Assembly: GCA_937967755.1 (NCBI GenBank)
Contig: CALBTA010000405.1
Coordinates: 1-7,369, forward strand
DNA length: 7,369 bases
Source: an uncultured Planctomycetaceae bacterium
GTDB lineage: Bacteria > Planctomycetota > Planctomycetia > Pirellulales > Pirellulaceae
Reading direction: 5' to 3'
Below are positions 1 through 5,434 of this stretch, piece after piece; the stretch's first letter is position 1; each line of letters opens with the position of its first letter. Below the pieces are notes generated by a model that saw only the letters and a program-made list of their open reading frames with translations, did not search any database and was not told the origin of the DNA. Made by a program: the position numbers and the translations under genes.

Positions 1-1502
1 ACCGCGAAGTAATTCTCTACGGCGAAGTCCATGAACTGCGGCGTTAGGCCCGGCTCGCGGTTTTCGTAGTAACAGAGGTTGCGGACTTGCAGCAGCAGGT
101 CCCGGGGCTGGCAGCAGCGGAACGGTCGGTTGGTCGGCTTGTAGTGCGTATCGATCAGGTAGGTGACGACCGCATCATCGTATTCCAACCCCATGATTGG
201 GCACATGATCTTGAACAGTTCGCGGAATTCATCTTCCGTCGGATCGGTCACTTCGATCTTGTACGGAATCCGGCGAAGGAACGCGTCGTCGCAAAGATCC
301 TTCGGCTCCAGGTTGGTGGAAAAAACAATCAATTGATCGAATGGCACTTGAATCTTCTTACCGTTAGGCAGATTGAGAAAATCGTATCGTTTTTCCAGCG
401 GCACGATCCAACGGTTCAGCAACTCGTCCGTGCTCATCCGTTGCCGGCCGAAGTCGTCGATGACCAGCGTGCCGCAGTTGCTTTTTAGTTGCAGCGGCGA
501 CTCGCTGATACCTGTCGACGTGTTCATCGTCACTTCCAGGTTATCCATCGTCAGTTCACCGCCGACAACAATCGTCGGCCGGCGGATGCGAACCCAGCGT
601 TGGTCGATCTTTTCGTGCTGCAAGAGCCCTTCGTTCTTGGGCAGCGGCACTTCTTCGTGATTACTGGGGTCGAACATCCGCATGATTTCGCCGTCAACGC
701 CGATAGCCCGCGGAATCCAAACGGTTTGCCCGAAAGCGCCGGTGACACGTTCGGCGATCGATGTTTTTCCGTTGCCGGGCGCTCCGAACAGAAACAGCCC
801 GCGGCCTGAGTTGATCGCCGGGCCCAATCGCCGCAGCATGTTCGGGTTGATCAACAAATCTTCAAAGGCCTTCTTCAGGTCATCAACTGTCGGGTGTTGT
901 TCGGTGAGCGACTGTGCTTTGACGCTGTCAATGTACTCACTGAGATCGACCGGGGCGCTGCCGAAGTAGGTGCAGTGCTCGACCATCCGCCTGGCCCGCT
1001 CACGGCCGATGTCGGTCATTTCGTAAACGTAATCGTTCATCGTGGCCGCGCCTTTGTGCACGATGAGTCGTTCCTGCTTGATGTTGGCCAGCATCTTTTC
1101 GATCAGCACGAATGGCAGCTTCACCTGGTCGGCGATCTCTCGCCCGGTTGCTTCGCCGCGGCTGAGCAGATACTTCAGTGCCAGCGACGAGACTTCGCTT
1201 TCGGTCAACTTCGCTTCGCGATAGGTTTTCGGTTCGCGGGGGAAGAAGCTGGCGTCGGCATCGTAAGTGACTTCGATTGGGTCGTCTTCCGAAGGCGGCG
1301 CCGCGGGTTCTTCCACGCCCTCAGCAATCGCATTGATGCGGTTGAGCATGCTGTCAAGCTTATCGCCAGCGCCGCTGCCTTCTGACTGGCCAACGTCGTA
1401 CTGTGGGGCCTTCGCGGCGACGCTGTCCCACGGTTGGCTTCCCCCGCCCCCTTTGGCGAGTTTTTCCAACAGTTCGTTCACCGAAGCAGTAGCGTCCGAC
1501 AT
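1..1502 (-). CDS. AAA+ ATPase with N-terminal winged-helix-like region (3' end outside window)
   Basis: An open frame of 500 codons runs from the ATG at 1502-1500 to the left edge without a stop, so the C-terminus is missing. Residues 1-95 are low-complexity and acidic, probably disordered. Residues about 100-178 ([20 protein letters not shown] through [13 protein letters not shown]) read like a winged helix, suggesting DNA or protein binding. The ATPase core follows: Walker A GAPGNGKT at 240-247, Walker B TLVIDDFG at 345-352, a sensor-1-like VFSTN at 393-397, a putative arginine finger in FLRRI at 408-412, and a QPRDLL segment at 465-470 in the sensor-2 region. All nucleotide-binding motifs look intact, so it should be an active ATPase; there is no signal peptide or membrane segment, so it should be cytoplasmic. 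The start is supported by GGGTGAGG, only two bases before the ATG; the next Met is residue 52. I recall similar proteins as conserved but uncharacterised in planctomycetes. Substrate and partner cannot be read from the sequence. Confidence 0.9.
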   Translation of the reverse strand, partial: MSDATASVNELLEKLAKGGGGSQPWDSVAAKAPQYDVGQSEGSGAGDKLDSMLNRINAIAEGVEEPAAPPSEDDPIEVTYDADASFFPREPKTYREAKLTESEVSSLALKYLLSRGEATGREIADQVKLPFVLIEKMLANIKQERLIVHKGAATMNDYVYEMTDIGRERARRMVEHCTYFGSAPVDLSEYIDSVKAQSLTEQHPTVDDLKKAFEDLLINPNMLRRLGPAINSGRGLFLFGAPGNGKTSIAERVTGAFGQTVWIPRAIGVDGEIMRMFDPSNHEEVPLPKNEGLLQHEKIDQRWVRIRRPTIVVGGELTMDNLEVTMNTSTGISESPLQLKSNCGTLVIDDFGRQRMSTDELLNRWIVPLEKRYDFLNLPNGKKIQVPFDQLIVFSTNLEPKDLCDDAFLRRIPYKIEVTDPTEDEFRELFKIMCPIMGLEYDDAVVTYLIDTHYKPTNRPFRCCQPRDLLLQVRNLCYYENREPGLTPQFMDFAVENYFA

Positions 1503-1749
1503 AGCCTCACCCAAAATCAGTAAGAATCGTGGCAAGCGCGCAAGGCGCGCCTTCGCCCAAGAATGCAAACGTCTTCAACTCTACGACCTGAATGGAGCAG
1601 CGGCAACGAATTGAAGAACGATCAGCCTGTTCGCATCGGGCTGTATCGATTGTACGGACGCTTCGCGCATCTTGCCCGTGAGAATCGCCGAAGCTATTCA
1701 ACGTTGCGACCTATATTTCGATGGCCAGTATTCCCTTCGAAGAACGCAA
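1503..1749. other. divergent intergenic region between ATPase and HDOD genes
   Basis: These 247 bases must hold the promoters of both divergent genes. AAGGCGCGCCTT at 1542-1553 is a perfect 12-bp palindrome, and it overlaps an inverted pair GCGCGC-AAG-GCGCGC at 1536-1550. It lies about 40 bp upstream of the ATPase start, where a regulator could bind, although GC-rich palindromes also occur by chance. The HDOD reading frame is open upstream to a TTG at 1672, but that stretch shows no family resemblance. No gene is supported here. Confidence 0.5.
1712..1717 (+). promoter_or_regulatory. possible -10 box for the HDOD gene
   Basis: TATATT matches the bacterial -10 consensus at five of six positions and would give a 5' leader of about 26 bases before the ATG at 1750. 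No -35 hexamer lies at the right distance, so this is only a candidate. Confidence 0.25.
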
Positions 1750-2637
1750 ATGTCCGCTGCACTCAAATCCGATACGATCAACATCATCGACGCCGCAGCG
1801 ACGCCGGCGCTGGCGAAGTTGTTTGGGCAAATTGGCAAGCTGACAACGCTGCCGGCATCGGCGCAGCGCATCATGGAAGCGGCCACCGACCAATCGGCCG
1901 GAGCTGGCGAACTGCTGGAAGTGATCGAAGGCGATCCGGTGCTGGCCGCGAAGATTCTTCGCCGTGTGAACTCGGCCTTTTACGGGCTGCGAAACCGCGT
2001 AGAGGATCTGCGGTCGGCGATCAGCCTGATGGGGCCGCGCGAGATTCGCAACCTGGCATTCACCGTTTACGTCTCGCGAATGTTCGACGGCGAATCGTCC
2101 CACCGCGACTTCAGCCGCGAAGGGCTGTGGCAGCATTGCGTCGCCGTGGGACAGGCCGCCCGATTGGTGAGCGCGACGTGCCGCTGCGAAAAGCCCGACG
2201 AAGCGTACCTGGCCGGCCTGCTGCACGACATGGGTTTGATTCTGCTCGATCAGTACTTGCCGAAAAAACTGATGCGCGTGGTCGACGCGGTCGCCGACGG
2301 GGCCGGCACGGTCGAGGCCGAAATGTCGCTGTTGCCGTTCGACCACACGCAGTTGGGTGCTTACGTCGCGATGCAGTGGAACTTCCCACCGGCTGTGATC
2401 GCGGCGGCCCGTTACCACCACGACCCGCTGTTCGCCCCTAAAGCCTATCGCCCGATCACATCGATCGTCGCGGTGGCCAACTACCTGTGCCACCGTGCCG
2501 ACGTGACTTCGCTGGGCGTCGCCAACATCGAAGCCCCTTCCGACGACGTACTAAGCGAAATCCAGATGGATCAAGCCCAACTCACCACCATCTGGGAACA
2601 ACTACGTGAAGCGCTCGAGTCTTCGCCGAAAATGTAA
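1750..2637 (+). CDS. HDOD domain signal-transduction protein
   Basis: The gene encodes 295 residues from ATG 1750 to TAA 2635-2637. Nearly the whole protein is one HDOD domain (HD-related output domain), from about residue 28 (GQIGKLTTLPASAQRIMEAA) to about 250. Family landmarks are the DPVLAAKILRRVNSAFYG segment at 62-79, LRSAISLMGPREIRNL at 87-102, LWQHC at 126-130, AGLLHDMG at 155-162 and HTQLGAYVAMQWNFPP at 199-214, then YHHDP at 222-226. HDOD proteins are regulatory relatives of HD hydrolases that generally lack a complete metal-binding set; they act in signalling, motility or cell-cycle control, usually without known enzymatic activity. No receiver, GGDEF or PAS domain is attached, so it is a stand-alone HDOD protein, probably cytosolic. 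The frame is open up to a TTG at 1672, adding 26 residues, but I prefer ATG 1750 because the domain and a normal N-terminus begin after it. Only a weak GAAGAA lies upstream. A clear terminator follows the stop, so the gene is probably monocistronic. Confidence 0.93.
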   Translation: MSAALKSDTINIIDAAATPALAKLFGQIGKLTTLPASAQRIMEAATDQSAGAGELLEVIEGDPVLAAKILRRVNSAFYGLRNRVEDLRSAISLMGPREIRNLAFTVYVSRMFDGESSHRDFSREGLWQHCVAVGQAARLVSATCRCEKPDEAYLAGLLHDMGLILLDQYLPKKLMRVVDAVADGAGTVEAEMSLLPFDHTQLGAYVAMQWNFPPAVIAAARYHHDPLFAPKAYRPITSIVAVANYLCHRADVTSLGVANIEAPSDDVLSEIQMDQAQLTTIWEQLREALESSPKM

Positions 2638-2645
2638 CCTCGCAT

Positions 2646-2675
2646 CCTCTCTTTCCAGTCGGGAGAGGTTTTTTT
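2646..2675 (+). terminator. rho-independent terminator of the HDOD gene
   Basis: CCTCTC (2646-2651) pairs perfectly with GAGAGG (2663-2668) across an 11-base loop, and seven consecutive T residues follow directly (2669-2675). It starts 8 bases after the HDOD stop codon. This is the classical intrinsic terminator layout on the plus strand. Confidence 0.8.
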
Positions 2676-2798
2676 CTCGTTCCCACGCTCGGCGTGGGAA
2701 CGTTCTTTAGGCCGCTCTGCGGTCTTGGAGCGAGTACGAAGTTCAAGCGACGCAGAGCGTCGCGGGCATCGCGTTCCCACGCCGAGCGTGGGAACGAG
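2676..2798. repeat. 123-bp nested inverted-repeat element (REP/MITE-like)
   Basis: The first 27 bases (2676-2702) and the last 27 (2772-2798) are perfect reverse complements. Each arm is also palindromic: CGTTCCCACGC, a 3-base centre, then GCGTGGGAACG. A further inner pair, CGCTCTGCG at 2713-2721 and CGCAGAGCG at 2751-2759, is placed almost symmetrically (10 and 12 bases inside the arms), so the element could fold into one long cruciform or two arm hairpins. From memory, the CGTTCCCACGC palindrome recurs in intergenic DNA of planctomycetes and some other bacteria, and its translation produces spurious peptides in databases. No transposase is encoded and no target-site duplication is apparent (left flank a T-run, right flank TAGAAG). 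It begins on the base after the terminator T-run and ends 27 bases before the oxidase ATG. Confidence 0.85.
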
Positions 2799-2812
2799 TA
2801 GAAGAAATCGGC

Positions 2813-2818
2813 TACGAT
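2813..2818 (+). promoter_or_regulatory. possible -10 box giving a leaderless oxidase transcript
   Basis: TACGAT fits the TANNNT core of a -10 box and ends seven bases before the ATG at 2826, so transcription would start at or next to the A of the start codon. No Shine-Dalgarno sequence precedes the ATG, which fits leaderless translation. The -35 position would fall inside the second repeat arm and has no consensus match. Confidence 0.3.
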
Positions 2819-2825
2819 AACTCGT

Positions 2826-3962
2826 ATGCAATCCTACGATGTCATCGTTTTAGGCACCGGCGGGGTCGGTTCCGCGGCGGCTATGCATCTGGCTGATCGC
2901 GGCTTAAGCGTGCTGGGCATCGATCAGTTCGCGCACGGGCACAATCGCGGAAGTTCTCACGGGCAAACGCGGGCAATCCGCATGGCCTATTTCGAACACC
3001 CTGATTATGTCCCCCTGTTGCGGCGAGCCTATACTTTGTGGGATGAGTTGGAAGCGGCGTCAGGCCAGCATTTGTTTCATCAAGTTGGCCTGATAGAGAT
3101 CGGGCCAGCCGACGGCATCGTCGTGCCGGGTGTGCTTCGCGCGGCGAGTGAACATGATTTAGCGGTGGAAGAACTGACGCGCGACGACGTGAAACGGCGC
3201 TTCCAGGGTATTGCGATGCCCGAGGACGCGCTGGCAGTCTTCGAACAGAACGCGGGCTTCCTGATGGTCGAAGACTGCGTGTTGGCCCATTTGGCCGAAG
3301 CGCAGCTTCGCGGCGCGCAGTTCCGAACCGATCAGCGGGTCATTTCCTGGTCTGCGCCGAATGATGAAACCGTGATCGTGAAAACCGACCGCGAGGAGTA
3401 CCAGGCTGCCCGGTTGGTGGTCGCCGCGGGTGCCTGGGCGAACTCGATGTTGGCCGAACTGAACATTCCGCTGGAAGTACAACGCAAACATCTTCACTGG
3501 TTCGCCGCGAGCGACGATTGCTACCGCGTGGAGCACGGAGCGCCCACGTTCTTTCTGGAACTACCCGACCGGTCGTTCTTCTACGGGTTTCCGCAGACCG
3601 ACGACCGGGGCGTGAAGGTCGCCGAACACAGCGGCGGGGAGATGGTTCCCGACCCGAGCGAACTGAACCGCGACGTGGACCCACAGGACCGCCAGCGCGT
3701 CGAAGCGTTCATCGCCAAGTTTCTTCCAGGTGTGACGCTGCAGCCGACGAAGCACTGCGTTTGCATGTACACCATGACCCCTGACGATCACTTCGTTGTT
3801 GATCTGCATCCACGGCACCCGCACGTTTGCTTCGCCGCCGGCCTCAGCGGGCACGGCTTCAAGTTCACGCCGGTGTTGGGCGAAGCACTCGCCGACTTGG
3901 CAACCACCGGCAAGACCGATTTGCCCATCAGTTTCTTAAACAGCCAGCGTTTCGCAGTGTAG
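2826..3962 (+). CDS. solA: FAD-dependent N-methyl amino acid oxidase (monomeric sarcosine oxidase / N-methyltryptophan oxidase family)
   Basis: The 378-residue product is a full-length member of the monomeric sarcosine oxidase family (usual length about 370-390). These flavoenzymes oxidatively demethylate N-methyl amino acids such as sarcosine or N-methyl-L-tryptophan with O2, giving the amino acid, formaldehyde and hydrogen peroxide. Seen in the sequence: an N-terminal Rossmann ADP-binding motif GTGGVGSAAA at 10-19; the family signature GSSHGQTRAIR at 42-52; a second FAD-contact stretch VVAAGAWANSML at 198-209; RGVKVAEH at 261-268, whose Lys264 and His268 match the oxygen-activating Lys and active-site His of sarcosine oxidase; CVCMYTMTPDDHF at 311-323, where Cys313 should be the covalent 8-alpha-S-cysteinyl FAD attachment site; and SGHGFKF at 341-347. 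All key residues are present, so an active cytosolic oxidase is expected. Exact substrate cannot be read; betaine or sarcosine breakdown is a reasonable guess. The gene stands alone, with no sarcosine- or glycine-pathway neighbours visible. Confidence 0.93.
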   Translation: MQSYDVIVLGTGGVGSAAAMHLADRGLSVLGIDQFAHGHNRGSSHGQTRAIRMAYFEHPDYVPLLRRAYTLWDELEAASGQHLFHQVGLIEIGPADGIVVPGVLRAASEHDLAVEELTRDDVKRRFQGIAMPEDALAVFEQNAGFLMVEDCVLAHLAEAQLRGAQFRTDQRVISWSAPNDETVIVKTDREEYQAARLVVAAGAWANSMLAELNIPLEVQRKHLHWFAASDDCYRVEHGAPTFFLELPDRSFFYGFPQTDDRGVKVAEHSGGEMVPDPSELNRDVDPQDRQRVEAFIAKFLPGVTLQPTKHCVCMYTMTPDDHFVVDLHPRHPHVCFAAGLSGHGFKFTPVLGEALADLATTGKTDLPISFLNSQRFAV

Positions 3963-3984
3963 AACAATTGTCCTCAATTGTTCT
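3961..3984. repeat. perfect hairpin overlapping the oxidase stop codon
   Basis: AGAACAATTG (3961-3970) and CAATTGTTCT (3975-3984) are exact reverse complements around a 4-base TCCT loop. The left arm uses the last two bases of the TAG stop. No T-run follows, so it is not a textbook intrinsic terminator, but it could protect the mRNA 3' end or be a short dispersed palindrome. Confidence 0.7.
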
Positions 3985-3998
3985 GAAGCGCCCGCTCG

Positions 3999-4040
3999 CA
4001 CGCGCGGCGGGAACATTTCTCAAAAAACTACCCGCGCGTG
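3999..4040. repeat. GC-rich inverted repeat between oxidase and small conserved gene
   Basis: CACGCGCGG (3999-4007) and CCGCGCGTG (4032-4040) are perfect 9-bp complements across a 24-base A/T-richer loop. A local alternative pairs CCCGC (3991-3995) with GCGGG (4007-4011). It may end transcription from the oxidase or form a leader structure. No T-run follows, so the role is open. Confidence 0.5.
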
Positions 4041-4119
4041 ACCTATCGTGTCCGCCCGCCCGCGATATTCCTTGTAGTGAGGGAGAAAACGACGCTCCCA
4101 CCACCAATACCCACCAACA

Positions 4120-4134
4120 TATCGCGATAAGGGG
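4120..4134 (+). promoter_or_regulatory. TATCGCGATA palindrome joined to the Shine-Dalgarno site of the 116-residue gene
   Basis: TATCGCGATA (4120-4129) is a perfect 10-bp palindrome that runs directly into AAGGGG (4129-4134), a good ribosome binding site six bases before the ATG at 4141. The Shine-Dalgarno site fixes the start. The palindrome could be a regulator site or part of a leader hairpin that limits ribosome access; nothing in the window identifies a binder. Confidence 0.5.
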
Positions 4135-4140
4135 TTCACC

Positions 4141-4491
4141 ATGGCGAAGTTCTACGTTCAATCAGGCACGTTGAAGATGGTTGTTCACGCCGACGGAGCA
4201 GACCGGGCGGCGTTGTGGGCGGCCCACCAGGCGCTGGCCCAGGTACTTCCGGTTTTTGACGACGAGGAGCTGTCTCCGCTGGAAAAACAAGCGGTCGCCA
4301 CATTCCGCGGCACGTTGGTGCTGGACGAAACGATTCGCCTAAGCCAGCGCGGCTACGACCGCGACGACGCGCTGGTCGTGCAAACTTCCGACGTCGTCAC
4401 CGAGTGGAGCCAACTGGTCATCGCTCTGCAAAAGATCGAAGCGGTCGTAGCCACCGACGAAGGCAGCGAAGAACTTTCCCTGGCGATCTAG
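4141..4491 (+). CDS. conserved hypothetical protein (MAKFYVQSG family)
   Basis: A 116-residue soluble, acidic protein. It has no signal peptide, membrane segment, cysteine cluster or motif that I can tie to a function. The N-terminus MAKFYVQSGTLKMVVHADGA looks like the first strands of a small alpha/beta domain, followed by an alanine-rich helix (RAALWAAHQALAQVLPVF, 22-39). The middle, with RGTLVLDETIRLSQRGYDRD at 56-75, and the tail, TEWSQLVIALQKIEAVVA at 87-104, suggest more helix. From memory, proteins with this MAKFYVQSG start are widespread and uncharacterised in planctomycetes; that is recall, not a search result. A strong Shine-Dalgarno site, an ATG start and ordinary codon use support a real gene. 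It appears monocistronic: the oxidase ends about 180 bp upstream with hairpins between, and downstream lies only gene debris. Confidence 0.85.
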   Translation: MAKFYVQSGTLKMVVHADGADRAALWAAHQALAQVLPVFDDEELSPLEKQAVATFRGTLVLDETIRLSQRGYDRDDALVVQTSDVVTEWSQLVIALQKIEAVVATDEGSEELSLAI

Positions 4492-4502
4492 CGGGAGCGG
4501 TT

Positions 4503-4670
4503 GTGGCAAGCGACTACTTGCTGGCCGAATTCGTGGAGTACTACAACCACACGCGATCAAGCATGGTTCGTGACCATCTGCCGCCCGTTCGGAAAGTTCC
4601 CGACGAGGTAGACACGCTAAGGCTGGATCAAATCGAAGTCCGTTCCCACATCGCCGGGTTCTCGCGGTAG
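4503..4670 (+). pseudogene. C-terminal remnant of an integrase-core transposase
   Basis: About 55 codons, starting just after the stop of the 116-residue gene, read like the end of an rve-type (DDE integrase core) transposase. The segment LAEFVEYYNHTRSSMVRDHL matches the usual helix after the catalytic Glu, where YYN and R residues are conserved, and is followed by PPVRKVP and LDQIEVRSHIAGFSR, resembling the C-terminal tail of such proteins. The catalytic D, D and E positions and everything upstream are absent. The frame extends a little further 5' only by overlapping the neighbouring gene in another frame, and it has no start or ribosome site of its own. It is a non-functional relic of an insertion sequence; the exact IS family is not assignable from this piece. 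Confidence 0.6.
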
Positions 4671-4879
4671 TTGTCCGGCCCGAAGGCGTACTCCCGCAAC
4701 GGGTCGTCGTCGGCGTCGCTTTCTTCGTGCAAGCGCTGGAAGTCGTACAAAAACCGCCGGACTTCGGCCGGCGTCTCTTTCTGCACGCGCTGGCCCTGCG
4801 CGTTGTAGGTGAAGTTCACGTCACCCGCCGGCGGCTGGGACTGGGTCATTCGACCCGTCTCGTCCCAGACGTAGTCTAC
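4661..4879 (-). pseudogene. RHS / YD-repeat protein fragment
   Basis: The minus-strand frame carries about 73 residues typical of RHS (YD-repeat) proteins: YVWDETGRMTQ and FTYNAQGQRVQKE are two successive YD-type repeats, then RRFLYDFQRLHEESDADDDP and REYAFGPDNY match the usual pre-core pattern of a YD strand, an acidic turn and a Y-x-x-GPD motif. Full RHS proteins run to a thousand or more residues, are exported, and form a beta-cage shell around a toxin or carry polymorphic C-termini. Here the repeat region simply begins and ends. The open frame extends from a GTG at 4939 to a TGA at 4628, but sequence before residue VDY and after NYRE does not look like RHS, and the last ten residues are the antisense of the transposase remnant. 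It is a degraded fragment. Confidence 0.7.
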
Positions 4880-5434
4880 TGGGTGAGAATTTCTCGAACT
4901 CAGGTTAGCGCCATCTGCCTGTTTGGGCCATTTTATCACGCACGTCGGTCAAGAAAAGCACAAACTCGTAGGGACCGGCACGAGGCAATTCGCGTGCGCA
5001 TTGTCGTCGGGCCGGGGTAGTTCGACGGCCTGTCGCCGCTGCTGCACGACGATGGCTGTCAGCGCAACACGGTGGGCACCCAAGGAATCAACGCCACGAC
5101 AACCAGGCAACCCCCGCGCCGAACAGGATTGAACTTATCCTCGTATCTTTCACACGCGCCGCCCCTGAAGTGCACGTAAGAGACAATTGCCGCACAGTTG
5201 ACCGTTGCGTTGGACCCGATGAAAATTGAAGGCTCGCCAGGTAGTCACGCCGCGCGAGGCATTCACTTCGGCGTAGCAAACTCGCAGTATCAATCACGCA
5301 CTCTTTCGGATGAAGTAGGAATCAATCTCGTGAACCCTGAATCTGAACCCGGAATCTGAATCTACAAGTCGCAGCCTGTTGGCCCTCGGCGATACAAGAT
5401 CGAACGCAAACCTTTAATCTCCAGTCTCTCTTCC
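4880..5434. other. intergenic stretch without a recognisable gene
   Basis: About 555 bases with only short frames that resemble nothing I know. One minus-strand stretch (about 4982-4921, beginning RAGPYEFVLFLTDV) reads slightly protein-like but has no start and is soon broken, so it may be more decayed gene debris. A sigma-70-like pair, TTGACC (5198-5203), 17-base spacer, GAAAAT (5221-5226), could serve the downstream transporter with a leader of about 200 bases; the -10 match is weak. TTTAAT at 5413-5418 is a better -10 by itself but has no -35 at the right distance. Nothing here supports an RNA gene or riboswitch. Confidence 0.5.
5332..5363. repeat. short tandem repeat upstream of cstA
   Basis: GAACCCTGAATCT (5332-5344) is followed at once by GAACCCGGAATCT (5345-5357), identical at 12 of 13 positions, and then a half unit GAATCT (5358-5363). 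It ends about 70 bases before the transporter start, in its probable 5' leader. It is either replication slippage or a pair of direct-repeat binding sites. Confidence 0.7.

Noticed and set aside
87..1385. Several plus-strand frames of 95-163 codons across the ATPase gene
   Set aside because: They are antisense to a continuous 500-codon frame with intact Walker A and B motifs.
1563..2493. Long overlapping frames in other registers across the HDOD gene (plus strand 1563-2441, minus strand 1711-2493)
   Set aside because: Their translations are rich in Arg/His/Gln with no domain resemblance, as expected for shadow frames in GC-rich DNA; the HDOD frame explains the region.
2571..2831. 86-codon minus-strand frame across the repeat element
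   Set aside because: It is the translation of the inverted-repeat element plus the antisense end of the HDOD gene; such peptides are a known type of spurious annotation.
4661..4879. A functional RHS toxin/immunity module
   Set aside because: Only about 73 residues of YD-repeat remain, with no RHS core end, toxin domain, signal sequence or immunity gene nearby.
4727..5132. Plus-strand frames of 69-97 codons over the RHS fragment and the following intergenic region
   Set aside because: No family resemblance, no ribosome site, Arg-rich shadow composition; the first overlaps the antisense of the YD repeats.
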